From DASRIA01 sp035650255 (lineage in GTDB: Bacteria; Actinomycetota; Thermoleophilia; Solirubrobacterales; JBBDJG01): a DNA stretch of 41,448 bases. Positions 32,156 through 40,362 of this stretch are shown here, in pieces. The stretch covers positions 1-41,448 of the forward strand of contig DASRIA010000095.1 in assembly GCA_035650255.1 (NCBI GenBank), read 5' to 3'. Each line of letters starts with the position of its first letter. Position 1 is the first letter of the stretch. Position numbers and translations under genes: made by a program. The notes under the pieces are model-generated. The model made no database searches, was not told the DNA's origin, and saw only the letters and a program-made list of their open reading frames with translations.

Positions 32156-33354
32156 CCGTCACTGCGACCGGCGGCGAAGCGCTCGACCAGCTTCGCGGCC
32201 TCCGTCGCGCCATCGTGGGTTCGTGCCCATCCGGCGAGCTCGCGTGCGCGCGTCCTCAGTCCCGGGCGCTCCAGCGCCTGCTGGACCACCCACCGCAGCG
32301 TGACCGGCGACAGGAAGCGGCCCGGCAGGTTCAGGCCCGCGCCCGCCCACTGCGCTCGCGCCCCGTTCTCCGCCATGTCGCCCGCGGCGGGGACGGTCAC
32401 CACGGGTGCGCCCCATGCGAGCGCCGTCGCCAGCGTCCCGTGCCCGGCGTGGCACACGACCACGTCGGCGCGCGGCATGGCCTCCTCGTAGCTGACCCAT
32501 TCCACCACCCGGGCATTCGACGCATGCGGCAGGCCGGTCGTGCCCCGGCGCCGGACGGCGAGCACCCTCAGCGGCAGCCCCGCGAGGCCGCGCAGCGCCG
32601 CGCGCAGCAGCGTCTGGCCCTGGTCCTGCGCGGTGCTGGGCGCGACCAGCACACGCGGCCCGTCCCCGGGCGGCCACTCGGAGTCGCCGCCGGGCGGCTG
32701 CCAGATGAGCGGGCCGGTGACGTGCACCCCCGGGGGCCATGTGCGCGGGTACTCGAGCTGCGGGAACGTGCCGACGAGGCAGAGCTGTTCGCTGATCCCG
32801 CCGTAGTGGCGGTCCAGCGCCGGTAGGCCGACGCGGCGCCGGGTCTCGTTCAGCTCCCGCCGGCCGCGCTCGACCCCGCGGCTCATCTGCTGCGCGGTGG
32901 CACGCCAGAAGCCGCGCCCCACCGGGGTGCGCGCCGCCATCGCGCCCAGCCCGTAGGGCGGCACCCCGTCCGCGGTGGGCGGATAGAAGTGCGGCACGAG
33001 CGTCGCGAGCGGGACTCCCTCGCGCTCCGCGGCCAGCGCGGGCGCCAGGGTCAGGATGTCGTTGACCACTGCGTCCGGGCGGAAGTCGCGCAGCGCCGGC
33101 GCGGTCTCGTCCACCGCCCGGACCACGGCTTCGTACGGCTTCAGCGGCCGGTCGCGGGTGGGGAAGACCTGGTATTCCGGAGCGGGGTAGAAGCGCATGC
33201 CCTCGGACTCCACGTGCTCCTGCCAGCGCGTCCACGTCTCGAGCGCGACTTCGTGCCCACGCCGCACGAGCCCGCGCCCGAGCGCGATCGCAGGGAACGC
33301 ATGGCCCGCGTCGCCAAAGGCACCGATGAATATCCGGTGGGGTCGCGTGGTCAG
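32152..33354 (-). CDS. GT1-family glycosyltransferase (CTG start likely)
   Basis: About 400 residues, macrolide/UDP-glucosyltransferase type (GT-B fold, GT1). The N-terminal strand RIFIGAFGDAGHAFPAIALG is clearly part of the protein. It lies upstream of the first GTG at 33267, and no ATG, GTG or TTG precedes it in frame. The best start is CTG 33354, overlapping the stop of the upstream LLM gene as CTGA. The donor site is VVVCHAGHGTLATALAWGAP followed by VVTVPAAGDMAENGARA. The stop shares the palindromic CTAG at 32152-32155 with DUF5679. Likely acceptors are lipids or small hydrophobic molecules; not determinable. Confidence 0.82.
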   Translation of the reverse strand: MTTRPHRIFIGAFGDAGHAFPAIALGRGLVRRGHEVALETWTRWQEHVESEGMRFYPAPEYQVFPTRDRPLKPYEAVVRAVDETAPALRDFRPDAVVNDILTLAPALAAEREGVPLATLVPHFYPPTADGVPPYGLGAMAARTPVGRGFWRATAQQMSRGVERGRRELNETRRRVGLPALDRHYGGISEQLCLVGTFPQLEYPRTWPPGVHVTGPLIWQPPGGDSEWPPGDGPRVLVAPSTAQDQGQTLLRAALRGLAGLPLRVLAVRRRGTTGLPHASNARVVEWVSYEEAMPRADVVVCHAGHGTLATALAWGAPVVTVPAAGDMAENGARAQWAGAGLNLPGRFLSPVTLRWVVQQALERPGLRTRARELAGWARTHDGATEAAKLVERFAAGRSDG

Positions 33355-34391
33355 GCGGCGATCTCGGCCAGGTCCCGCATCATGCGGATGCGATCCTCGT
33401 GCGTGGCGGCGGCGGGCGTGACCAGCAGCGTCTCGACCCCGGCGTCGCGGTAGGCGGCGAGGCGTTCCCTGACCCGCTCCTTGGGACCGACGAGCGCGAC
33501 CTTGTCGATCAGGTCGTCCGGGATCCTTGCCATCGCGTCCGCCTGCTTGCCGGAGAGGTACAGGTCCTGGATCTCCGCGGCCGCGTCGCCGTAGCCGTAG
33601 CGCGTGACGAGCTTGCTGTAGAAGTTCTTCTCCCTGGCGCCCATGCCACCGATGTAGAGGGCGAGGTACGGGCGCATGAAGTTGCGGGCGTGCTCGATGT
33701 CGTCGTAGATCGCCATCGAGGTCTGCGGCGTGATGTCCAGGTCGTCCAGCGAGCGCCCGCCGCGTGCCGCGCCCTCCTCGAGCGCGGGGCGGAACTCGTC
33801 GAAGTGCTCGGGAGCGAACAGCGTCGGCAGCCAGCCGTCCGCGATCTCCGCCGCGAGCGCCGTGTTCTTCGGCCCGATCGCCGCGAGGTAGATGGGGATG
33901 CGCTCCTGGACGGGCCTGATGATCAGCTTCAGCGGCTTGCCGAGCCCGGTTCCGTTCGGCAGCGGCAGCTTGTAGAAGTCACCGTCGTAGGTGAGGGTCT
34001 CGCGCGCCAGCGCCTTGCGCACGATGTCCACGTACTCCCGCGTGCGTGTCAACGGCTTCGCGAAGGGCTGGCCGTGCCAGCCTTCCGCGACCTGGGGCCC
34101 GGAGACGCCGAGGCCGAGGATGAACCGCCCGCCCGAGATGTTGTCGAGCGTGGCGGCGGTCATGGCGGTCATCGCCGGAGTGCGGGCGGGTATCTGGAAG
34201 ATGCCCGACGCGATCCGCGCGTTCTGGGTGTTGGCCGCCAGCCACGCGAGCACCGTGGCGGCATCGTTCCCGTACGCCTCGGCCGCCCAGACCGAGTCAT
34301 AGCCGAGGCGGTCGGCCTCCTGTGCCATCTCGAGCTGCTCGGCGCCGGTGATGCCCATTCCCCAGTAGCCCGCGAAGAGTCCCAGTTTCAT
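33351..34391 (-). CDS. LLM-class F420-dependent oxidoreductase
   Basis: A 346-residue TIM-barrel enzyme of the luciferase-like family, F420-dependent subgroup. It opens MKLGLFAGYWGMGITGAEQL, with LGYDSVWAAEAYGNDAATVL, ARIASGIFQIPARTPAMTAM, GGRFILGLGVSGPQVAEGW and PIYLAAIGPKNTALAAEIAD, all typical of the probable-F420 group of actinobacteria. AAAGGAG lies about 12 bases before the ATG, a long spacing across a poly-A run. It precedes the GT1 gene with a CTGA overlap, so the pair is an operon. It implies that the host makes coenzyme F420. Substrate unknown. Confidence 0.93.
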   Translation of the reverse strand: MKLGLFAGYWGMGITGAEQLEMAQEADRLGYDSVWAAEAYGNDAATVLAWLAANTQNARIASGIFQIPARTPAMTAMTAATLDNISGGRFILGLGVSGPQVAEGWHGQPFAKPLTRTREYVDIVRKALARETLTYDGDFYKLPLPNGTGLGKPLKLIIRPVQERIPIYLAAIGPKNTALAAEIADGWLPTLFAPEHFDEFRPALEEGAARGGRSLDDLDITPQTSMAIYDDIEHARNFMRPYLALYIGGMGAREKNFYSKLVTRYGYGDAAAEIQDLYLSGKQADAMARIPDDLIDKVALVGPKERVRERLAAYRDAGVETLLVTPAAATHEDRIRMMRDLAEIAA

Positions 34392-34542
34392 TTTTTCTCG
34401 ACGCTCCTTTGAACAGCGGGTGGCAGTTTCTGGTCCCCGCTATTGAAATGTCGCCGCGCTTCGATAAAAAGGGTGAGGCGGGCGGGGGCGCTAGCTTATT
34501 CCAAGCCCGGATCCAGATGACCGCGATCGGCGATACGACCGG

Positions 34543-35037
34543 ATGACACTGCGAAGAACGCACCGCAGGGAGGCCCAGCGCCTGAGGCGCGTGGTCGACT
34601 GCCTTCCCTACGAGACGCGGATGGCCATGCTCGACGGCCTGCGCCAGTACGACCGCATCATCGTGGGCGCATACACGGACCGCACGGGCGGCGTGTGCCC
34701 GATGCTGGCCGCGCACCGCTGCGGCGGGCGCACGGACTTCCGCAGCTTTGCCCGTGCGTGGGACCGGTTCACAGGGGCCGGAAAGCGGGCCCGCAAGGCG
34801 ACCGAGCGGGAGGTCCGCACGCTCACGACCCAGCTCGAGGCCAGCATCTGGGCCGAGGACGAGCATCGCCTGCAGACGCTGCGGCCCGCGCCGCCGCCGC
34901 GCCCGCGCCCGCAGCCGCGGCGCCGGTGGCTGGGCCCGTTCCGTCAGTGGGACGGCTATCGCGACGCCGTGCGCGGCGCGCTCGGCGACGAACCGAAGCC
35001 GCAGCGCGAGCGCCCGCGCGAGACCGCGGACGTCTAG
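34543..35037 (+). CDS. Unknown basic protein with Pro/Arg-rich tail
   Basis: A 164-residue protein, very basic. The conserved-looking core is VDCLPYETRMAMLDGLRQYD, then RIIVGAYTDRTGGVCPMLAA and HRCGGRTDFRSFARAWDRF. The C-terminal 60 residues carry a Pro/Arg run (PAPPPRPRPQPRRRW) and a further short amphipathic piece. I believe similar proteins recur in Solirubrobacterales but cannot name a family. There is no signal or membrane helix. It is convergent with the SDR gene, 9 bases apart. A GATACG at 34532 is only a weak -10 candidate. Confidence 0.65.
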   Translation: MTLRRTHRREAQRLRRVVDCLPYETRMAMLDGLRQYDRIIVGAYTDRTGGVCPMLAAHRCGGRTDFRSFARAWDRFTGAGKRARKATEREVRTLTTQLEASIWAEDEHRLQTLRPAPPPRPRPQPRRRWLGPFRQWDGYRDAVRGALGDEPKPQRERPRETADV

Positions 35038-35046
35038 CGGCCCGTC

Positions 35047-35781
35047 TTACGGCCCGGCGGCGGAGCTCAGGTCCGCGGGCCGGATCATCATCACCTCGGG
35101 GATCATGCACGCCGGTGAGAGGCGGAGCAGGCAGCGCACGACCTCGGCAACGTCCTCGGGGCGGATCATGTCCGCCTGCGCGACCTGGCCGCGGATCCAT
35201 TCGGTCATCGGCGTGTCGACGAACCCGGGGCAGATCGACGTGCAGCGCACACCGTCGTTTGCGATCTCCTTCGCGGTCGCCTCTGTGAGCGCGATCACGC
35301 CGGCCTTCGTCGCGGAGTAGGCCGCCAGCCAGCCCTGCGGCTGCTTGCCTGCGATCGAGGCGGTGTTCACGATCATCGCGCCACCGTTCGCACCTGCCTC
35401 CTTCAGCTTCGGCGTCGCCTCGCGCGTCACGAGGTATACGGCGCGGAGGTTGACGGAGATCTGCATGTCGAGCTTCTTGGTCTCCATGTCGGCGATCGCG
35501 CCGCCGATCCCGAGCCCGGCGTTGTTCATCAGGAAGTCCATCCGGCCCCAGTGCTGGTTGTGCTCCGCCACCATGCGCTTGATGTCGTCCTCGTCGGCCA
35601 TGTTGGCGGCGATCGAGAGGACGTCGAGGCCGTCCTTGCGCAGCTCTTCCGCGGCCGCCTCCAGCTTGTCGGGCCGTCGCGCCGAGACGGTGATCCCGTA
35701 TCCGTCTTCGCCAAGTGCCCGGGCCACCGCCAGCCCGATGCCACTGGAGCCTCCCGTGATCAACGCCGCCTTGTCCGCCAA
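35047..35781 (-). CDS. Short-chain dehydrogenase/reductase
   Basis: A 244-residue classical SDR. The NAD(P)-binding motif TGGSSGIG is at residues 9-16. An Arg pair after the second strand (SARRPDKL) favours NADPH. NNAG is at 86-89. The catalytic set is S142, Y155 and K159 (NTASIAGKQ, AAYSATKAGVIAL). CPGFVDTPMTE follows. The start is TTG 35781, preceded at good distance by AGGAGG. It is the second gene of an operon, 26 bases after the acyl-CoA ligase, which suggests oxidation or reduction of a CoA-thioester-derived intermediate. Confidence 0.94.
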   Translation of the reverse strand: MADKAALITGGSSGIGLAVARALGEDGYGITVSARRPDKLEAAAEELRKDGLDVLSIAANMADEDDIKRMVAEHNQHWGRMDFLMNNAGLGIGGAIADMETKKLDMQISVNLRAVYLVTREATPKLKEAGANGGAMIVNTASIAGKQPQGWLAAYSATKAGVIALTEATAKEIANDGVRCTSICPGFVDTPMTEWIRGQVAQADMIRPEDVAEVVRCLLRLSPACMIPEVMMIRPADLSSAAGP

Positions 35782-35807
35782 CTCGAACCTCCTCCTCCGC
35801 CCGGCCG

Positions 35808-37436
35808 TCAGCCGGTCGGGCGTAGTTCTCGCCTGAGCACCTTTCCGAGCGCATTGCGCGGCAGCTCGTCGCGCAGATGCACCTCTCGTGGCACCTTGAA
35901 GCGCGCGAGGTTATCGCGCGCGAAGCCGATCACGGTCTCGCCGGTGAGCTCGCTGCCCGGGCGCGGCACGACATAGGCGATCAGCCGCTGCCCGAAGCGC
36001 TCGTCCTCGACGCCCATGACGACCGCGTCGTCGACGTCGGGATGGGTGCGCAGCACCTCCTCCACCTGCCCGGGGTACACGTTCTCGCCGCCCGAGATGA
36101 TCATGTCGTCCACGCGGGAATCGACGAACAGGCGGCCCTCCTCGTCGACGTGGCCGAGGTCGCCGGGAGTCATCATGCCGTCGACCACGCGCCTGCTCTG
36201 GGAAGGATCGGTGTAGCCCTCGAACAGCATCTCGTGCCCGACGAATATGTGGCCCGTCTCGCCCGCCGGCCGGGGGCGCCCGTCGTCGTCCAGGATCTCG
36301 AGCCGCGTGTGCTGAGGAGGCCGGCCGACCGTGCCGGGGGCTTCGCGCAGGTCGCGCGGGGTCGCGATCGTGGCCCACGCCACCTCTGTGGACCCGTACA
36401 GGTTGTAGAGCACGTCGCCGAACTGGTCCATGAAGTCGTGGGCGAGCTGGCCCGGCAGCGCGGAGCCGCTGCAGACCACGACGCGCAGCGTGCTGGTGTC
36501 GTAGCGCCCGCGCTCCGCGGGGTCGAGGTCCATGATGCGCTGCAGCATCGTGGGCACGACCGTCAGGACCCGCACGCGGTGGCGCTCGATCAGCGCCAGC
36601 GTCTCCAGCGGGTCGAAGCGCCGCGGCAACACGACCGTGCAGCCGATGCCCGTGGCGATGATCGTCTGGCCGAGCCCGTGCGCGTGGTACAGCGGCGCGG
36701 GCTCGAGGCAAACCGATCCCGCGTCGATCGGCACGCGCCCCAGGAACCACGCCAGCGGCTCGAGGTTCTCGGCCCGCCGCACCTGCGCGCCCTTCGGTGC
36801 GCCGGTCGTGCCCGACGTGAGGATGACGGTCCGGCCCTCCTCCGGCGGGGGGTCGAGCGGTGACGGGTCGCCGCCGCGCAAGTCCGCGAGCGTGGGGGTC
36901 CCGGCACCGGCGCCGTCGTTCTCGGCGACCACCCGGGCCACGGGCCCCGCGTCGGCCTCGGTGACGATGTCCGTGAACTCGCCGTCGTGCACGAGCACCT
37001 TGGGCTGCTCGCGCCGCAGCACCGCGCCCAGCTCCGGCGCGGACAGGGAGGTGTTCAGAAGCAGCGCGTCCGCGCCGACCTTCGAGGTCGCGACCATCGT
37101 CTCTATGAAGCTCGCCTCGTTGCGGCACAGGATGCCCAGGCGGTCTCCCGCTGTGAGCCCGTTGGCCTGCAACCCGCGCGCGATCGCATTCGTGCGGGAC
37201 TCGATCTCGCCGTAGGTGACGGACTCGTGGTCGTCGATCAGCGCCGGCTGATCGGCGCGCGTGATCGCGTTGACGGTGAACGAGCCGGCCAGCGTGGGCC
37301 CCCATCGATGCAGCGCCACGCCGGCGCGCGCAAGACGATCGGGCCGGATCGGTCGCACCATGCCCCTGCGCACGAGCACCGCGAGCATCTCGGCGCGAGT
37401 CTGAAGCGGCAGCCGCACGCCGGGAACCATATCCAT
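35808..37436 (-). CDS. AMP-binding acyl-CoA synthetase
   Basis: An adenylate-forming ligase of about 542 residues that activates a carboxylic acid as acyl-AMP and then acyl-CoA. The P-loop is VILTSGTTGAPKGAQ. A5 is YNLYGSTEVAWATIATP. The hinge and A8 are GDLGHVDEEGRLFVDSRVDD followed by MIISGGENVYPGQVEEVL. The catalytic A10 Lys is in LPRNALGKVLRREL. Overall it looks like a medium/long-chain fatty acyl-CoA ligase. The start is uncertain: ATG at 37436 was chosen, with ATGs at 37463 and 37475 possible. It leads the operon with the SDR and is divergent from the lipoprotein gene at 37495. Confidence 0.92.
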   Translation of the reverse strand: MDMVPGVRLPLQTRAEMLAVLVRRGMVRPIRPDRLARAGVALHRWGPTLAGSFTVNAITRADQPALIDDHESVTYGEIESRTNAIARGLQANGLTAGDRLGILCRNEASFIETMVATSKVGADALLLNTSLSAPELGAVLRREQPKVLVHDGEFTDIVTEADAGPVARVVAENDGAGAGTPTLADLRGGDPSPLDPPPEEGRTVILTSGTTGAPKGAQVRRAENLEPLAWFLGRVPIDAGSVCLEPAPLYHAHGLGQTIIATGIGCTVVLPRRFDPLETLALIERHRVRVLTVVPTMLQRIMDLDPAERGRYDTSTLRVVVCSGSALPGQLAHDFMDQFGDVLYNLYGSTEVAWATIATPRDLREAPGTVGRPPQHTRLEILDDDGRPRPAGETGHIFVGHEMLFEGYTDPSQSRRVVDGMMTPGDLGHVDEEGRLFVDSRVDDMIISGGENVYPGQVEEVLRTHPDVDDAVVMGVEDERFGQRLIAYVVPRPGSELTGETVIGFARDNLARFKVPREVHLRDELPRNALGKVLRRELRPTG

Positions 37437-37482
37437 GCGCCTGCGCCGCCATGCAAGCGGCATCGCCGCCCGCATGGTCCGA

Positions 37483-37488
37483 TACCGT
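37483..37488 (+). promoter_or_regulatory. -10-like TACCGT before thioredoxin-like lipoprotein
   Basis: TACCGT, 6 bases (GAAACC), then GTG 37495 and ATG 37498. This spacing would make GTG 37495 the first codon of a leaderless mRNA. Confidence 0.45.
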
Positions 37489-37494
37489 GAAACC

Positions 37495-38481
37495 GTGATG
37501 CGCAGAACGCGCTTGGGCGTGACAGCCACGCTGCTCGTCGCTGCGTGCCTGGTCGCCGGAGGCTGCGGAGACGACGGCACGGGCTCCGCGGGCACCCAGG
37601 ACGGGGAGGACATCGGTCAGGCGACCGACGCCCACTTCCCGCGCCCGTCCGGGCGCAGCATGCGCGTGCTGATCGAGGGGATGAACCAGGGGCCGGAGCT
37701 TGCGCCTGCAGCCTTCGTCTTCGAGCCCGGCCGCAACCGCTTCCCGTTTGCGCTGTTCGATCGCGGCAATCGCCAGATCGGCGGCCTCGACGTGCGGGTC
37801 TACGTGTCACGCGGGCTCGACGAGACCGCGCGGGGCCCGTACGCGGCCCGCTACCACGCGATCGAGGTGAAGCCCCAGTTCCGCAGCCAGAACAGCGTCG
37901 AGGACCCGGACTCGGCGCGTTCGATATACGTCGCCGAGACCCCGCTGTCGAGCCGCGGCAACCATGTCGTCGCCGCGGTCGCGAGGCTGAACGGCCGGCT
38001 GGTCGCCGGGATCACGCAGGTGATGGTCGAAAGCAGCGACATCCCGGGCCCCGGGGACCGCGCGATCCGCGTGCACACTCCGACGGTGTCGTCGGCGGGA
38101 GGCAACATCAAGGACATCGAGACCCGCGTGCCCCCGGACACCATGCACGAGGTGGACCTGGCCGACGCGCTCGACCGCCGCCGGCCGGCCGTGTTGCTGT
38201 TCGCCACTCCCGCGCTGTGTGAGAGCCGCATCTGCGGGCCGGTCACCGACGTCACCGAGCAGGTCAAGTCGGAGTTCGACGGCGACGCGGAGTTCATCCA
38301 CATGGAGATCTACAACGACAACAATCTGAAGAAAGGCGCGCGGCCGCAGTTCCGCGCGTGGCACCTGAGCCAGGAGCCGGTGCTCTTCACCATCGGCCGC
38401 GACGGCCGCGTCGTCGACCGGATCCAGGGCGCGTTCTCCGTGGACGAGCTGCGCGCGGCGGTGCGCAGGGCGATCCGCTGA
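37495..38481 (+). CDS. Lipoprotein with thioredoxin-like domain
   Basis: A 328-residue lipoprotein: basic start, hydrophobic core, lipobox ending AGGC (Cys24) and then GDDGTGS. An Ig-like middle region (about 55-190) is followed by a thioredoxin-fold domain (about 220-328). The domain has the strand RRPAVLLFATP, the pair C242-x4-C247 (LCESRICGPVTDVTEQVK), and a cis-Pro strand SQEPVLFTIGRDGRVVDRIQ. The CxxxxC spacing differs from the CxxC of thioredoxins and is closer to SCO1/peroxiredoxin-like proteins. It probably acts outside the membrane in thiol or metal handling. GTG 37495 is chosen from the promoter geometry, with ATG 37498 the alternative. It is coupled (CTGA) to the metallopeptidase gene. 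Confidence 0.8.
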   Translation: MMRRTRLGVTATLLVAACLVAGGCGDDGTGSAGTQDGEDIGQATDAHFPRPSGRSMRVLIEGMNQGPELAPAAFVFEPGRNRFPFALFDRGNRQIGGLDVRVYVSRGLDETARGPYAARYHAIEVKPQFRSQNSVEDPDSARSIYVAETPLSSRGNHVVAAVARLNGRLVAGITQVMVESSDIPGPGDRAIRVHTPTVSSAGGNIKDIETRVPPDTMHEVDLADALDRRRPAVLLFATPALCESRICGPVTDVTEQVKSEFDGDAEFIHMEIYNDNNLKKGARPQFRAWHLSQEPVLFTIGRDGRVVDRIQGAFSVDELRAAVRRAIR

Positions 38482-39740
38482 GCGGCTACGAGCGCGGCGT
38501 CGTCGCGGCGGTCGTCGCAGTGCTGGCGATCGCGCTCGTCCTGGAGCGCGAGGCCGATCCGCAGCCGGCGGCGGCAAGCTTCTCCGAGGCGGACGTCGCG
38601 CGGGTCGCCAAACGCGTCGAGCGCCTGCGCGGGTTGCGGTTCGAGCGGCGGGTGCAACCGCGGTTCCTCGACCGCGACGAGGCGCTCGAGATCGCGCAGA
38701 GGATCACGCGGGCCGACTACCCGGAGCGCGAGCGGCGCATCGACGGCGAGGGCCTGAAGCTCCTCGGCATGCTCCGCCCGTCCACCGACCTCGACGCTGC
38801 GATCGACTCGGTCGACGAGGAGCAGCTGCTCGGGTACTACGACGACCGGTCCGGGCGCCTCGTGGTGATCCGCGAGGCAGGCGCAACCAGGCCGCTGCTC
38901 GAGATCACGCTTGCCCACGAGCTGGTGCACGCGCTCGAGGACCAGCGGTTCGGGCTCGACAGCGCCGAGGGGCTGCCGAACGACTCCGCGCTCGCGGACG
39001 CGGCCCTGGCCGAGGGCTCCGCCACGGCGCTGATGGTCGACTACGCCGATCGCTACCTGAGCCTGCGCGACGTGCTCGGGCTCGTGAACCTGCCCGAGGG
39101 CGGTGAGCTCCCGCCGTTCCTCGAGAAGCTGCTCCTGTTCCCATACGTCGAGGGCGAGAAGTTCGTCACCGAGTTCCGGGGGGAGGGGGGCGGCTGGGAG
39201 GCGATCGACGCCATCTACAAGCTTCGCCGCCCGCGCTCCGCGGAGCAGATCCTCCACCCGCGCCGGTACGCGCTGGACGAGCGCCCCGAGCGCGTGCCGC
39301 CACCGGCGCTCTCGGGCGTGCTCGGGGGTTGGCAGAGGCTGCGGTCGACTGCCTTGGGCGAGTACGACCTGCGGCTGCTGTTCGACCTCGGCGGCGGAAC
39401 GCGGCCGGCCGGCGGCGCCGAGGGTTGGGCCGGGGGCCGCTACGAGCTGTGGCGCCGGGGGCCGCTCGACGGCGGGTGTGCCGCGCCGTGCGTGGAGCGC
39501 GACCTGGCGTTCGTCCGCGTGCGCTGGGACACGGCGCGGGATCGCGCGGAGGGCGAGCGGGAGCTCGTGCGGGTCTGGGAGCAGGGGCTGCGCGGAAAGC
39601 GCCATGGCGGTCGCCGTGACGTGGGCGCATGGGCAAGTCGCGGCGGCGCGATCGTGATGCGCGGGCGCGGGCGCGAGACGACGGCCGTGCTGGCCCCCGA
39701 CGCGGCGCTCGCCGCGCGGGTGCTCGCTACCGCTCGCTGA
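38478..39740 (+). CDS. Membrane-anchored HExxH metallopeptidase-like protein
   Basis: About 420 residues. An N-terminal membrane helix (GVVAAVVAVLAIALVLERE) is followed by an extracellular domain. The zinc motif HELVH is at residues 147-151 (LAHELVHALEDQRFG), with AALAEGSATALMVDYA downstream as the likely third-ligand Glu region. This resembles uncharacterised DUF-type zincins of actinobacteria. The membrane helix requires a start upstream of GTG 38520. The only fitting codon is CTG 38478, which overlaps the preceding stop as CTGA. The 3' end overlaps the convergent NTF2-like gene by 14 bases. Target unknown. Confidence 0.8.
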   Translation: MSGYERGVVAAVVAVLAIALVLEREADPQPAAASFSEADVARVAKRVERLRGLRFERRVQPRFLDRDEALEIAQRITRADYPERERRIDGEGLKLLGMLRPSTDLDAAIDSVDEEQLLGYYDDRSGRLVVIREAGATRPLLEITLAHELVHALEDQRFGLDSAEGLPNDSALADAALAEGSATALMVDYADRYLSLRDVLGLVNLPEGGELPPFLEKLLLFPYVEGEKFVTEFRGEGGGWEAIDAIYKLRRPRSAEQILHPRRYALDERPERVPPPALSGVLGGWQRLRSTALGEYDLRLLFDLGGGTRPAGGAEGWAGGRYELWRRGPLDGGCAAPCVERDLAFVRVRWDTARDRAEGERELVRVWEQGLRGKRHGGRRDVGAWASRGGAIVMRGRGRETTAVLAPDAALAARVLATAR

Positions 39741-40128
39741 TCCCCGCGACCGCCAGCGCCTCGGCGGGGTCCTGGAACCACGACACGCTGATCGCGCGCT
39801 CGTCGCGCAGCTCGAGCACGTGCCCGAACGGAGTCGACACCGGCACGCCGCCGGTCACGCCGCGGCCGGTGAAGAAGCCGATCACGACGTACACGTCGCC
39901 GTCCTCGACGATGCGCTCGACCTCGTAGCGCGTGTCCTCGATCACCTCCCAGCCCCGCTCCAGCGCTCTGATGAACTCGGCGCGGCCGTGCCGGATCCCG
40001 GTCTCCATGGCGTAATCCGGATTGCGGAACTCGACGTCGGGGTCCAGCAGGTCCGCGAGGCCGTGCACGTCACGGCGGGAGAGCGCCTCGTAGGCGGCCC
40101 GGATCCGCTGGGCGTTGGTTTCCGGCAT
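39727..40128 (-). CDS. NTF2-like (SnoaL-type) protein
   Basis: A 133-residue NTF2-fold protein: AQRIRAAYEALSRRDVHGLA, DLLDPDVEFRNPDYAMETG, RAEFIRALERGWEVIED and a closing AEALAVAGISER. The closing residues match the first part of the tail of the tandem copies at 21.4-22.3 kb (ALEAVGLSEQ) but stop before DAHAGS. ATG 40128 is 6 bases after TATCGT on the minus strand and has no Shine-Dalgarno. It overlaps the metallopeptidase gene tail to tail by 14 bases. Function unknown. Confidence 0.85.
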   Translation of the reverse strand: MPETNAQRIRAAYEALSRRDVHGLADLLDPDVEFRNPDYAMETGIRHGRAEFIRALERGWEVIEDTRYEVERIVEDGDVYVVIGFFTGRGVTGGVPVSTPFGHVLELRDERAISVSWFQDPAEALAVAGISER

Positions 40129-40134
40129 GGCGCA

Positions 40135-40140
40135 ACGATA
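40135..40140 (-). promoter_or_regulatory. -10-like TATCGT before NTF2-like gene
   Basis: On the minus strand TATCGT, 6 bases (TGCGCC), then ATG 40128. Candidate leaderless start. Confidence 0.45.
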
Positions 40141-40263
40141 CGTCAGCGCCGGTCATGGACATGACCCGTCGGGCGTGCGAACCGGCACCGGCTTTCCCGC
40201 TCTGTGGCACTATCGGCAACTCGGCAGCGCCGACATCGGCGCGCCTAGGGGGAGGCAACGGGG

Positions 40264-40301
40264 AAGCGGGTATCCGCCCGGGGCGGGGCGGGTTCCCGCT
40301 T
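40264..40301. other. Long imperfect hairpin between genes
   Basis: AAGCGGG, a T-T mismatch, then ATCCGCCC pair with GGGCGGGT, T and CCCGCTT around a 6-base G-rich loop: 15 pairs including one G-T. It lies between the start of the NTF2-like gene and the CAU tRNA, so it ends no known transcript on either strand. The rest of 40129-40362 shows nothing else. Confidence 0.55.
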
Positions 40302-40362
40302 GCTCTCAAAGGGGCCCCGGATGTCGGCCAGCACGTGCTCTAGGCTGGAAATCGAGCACGCC

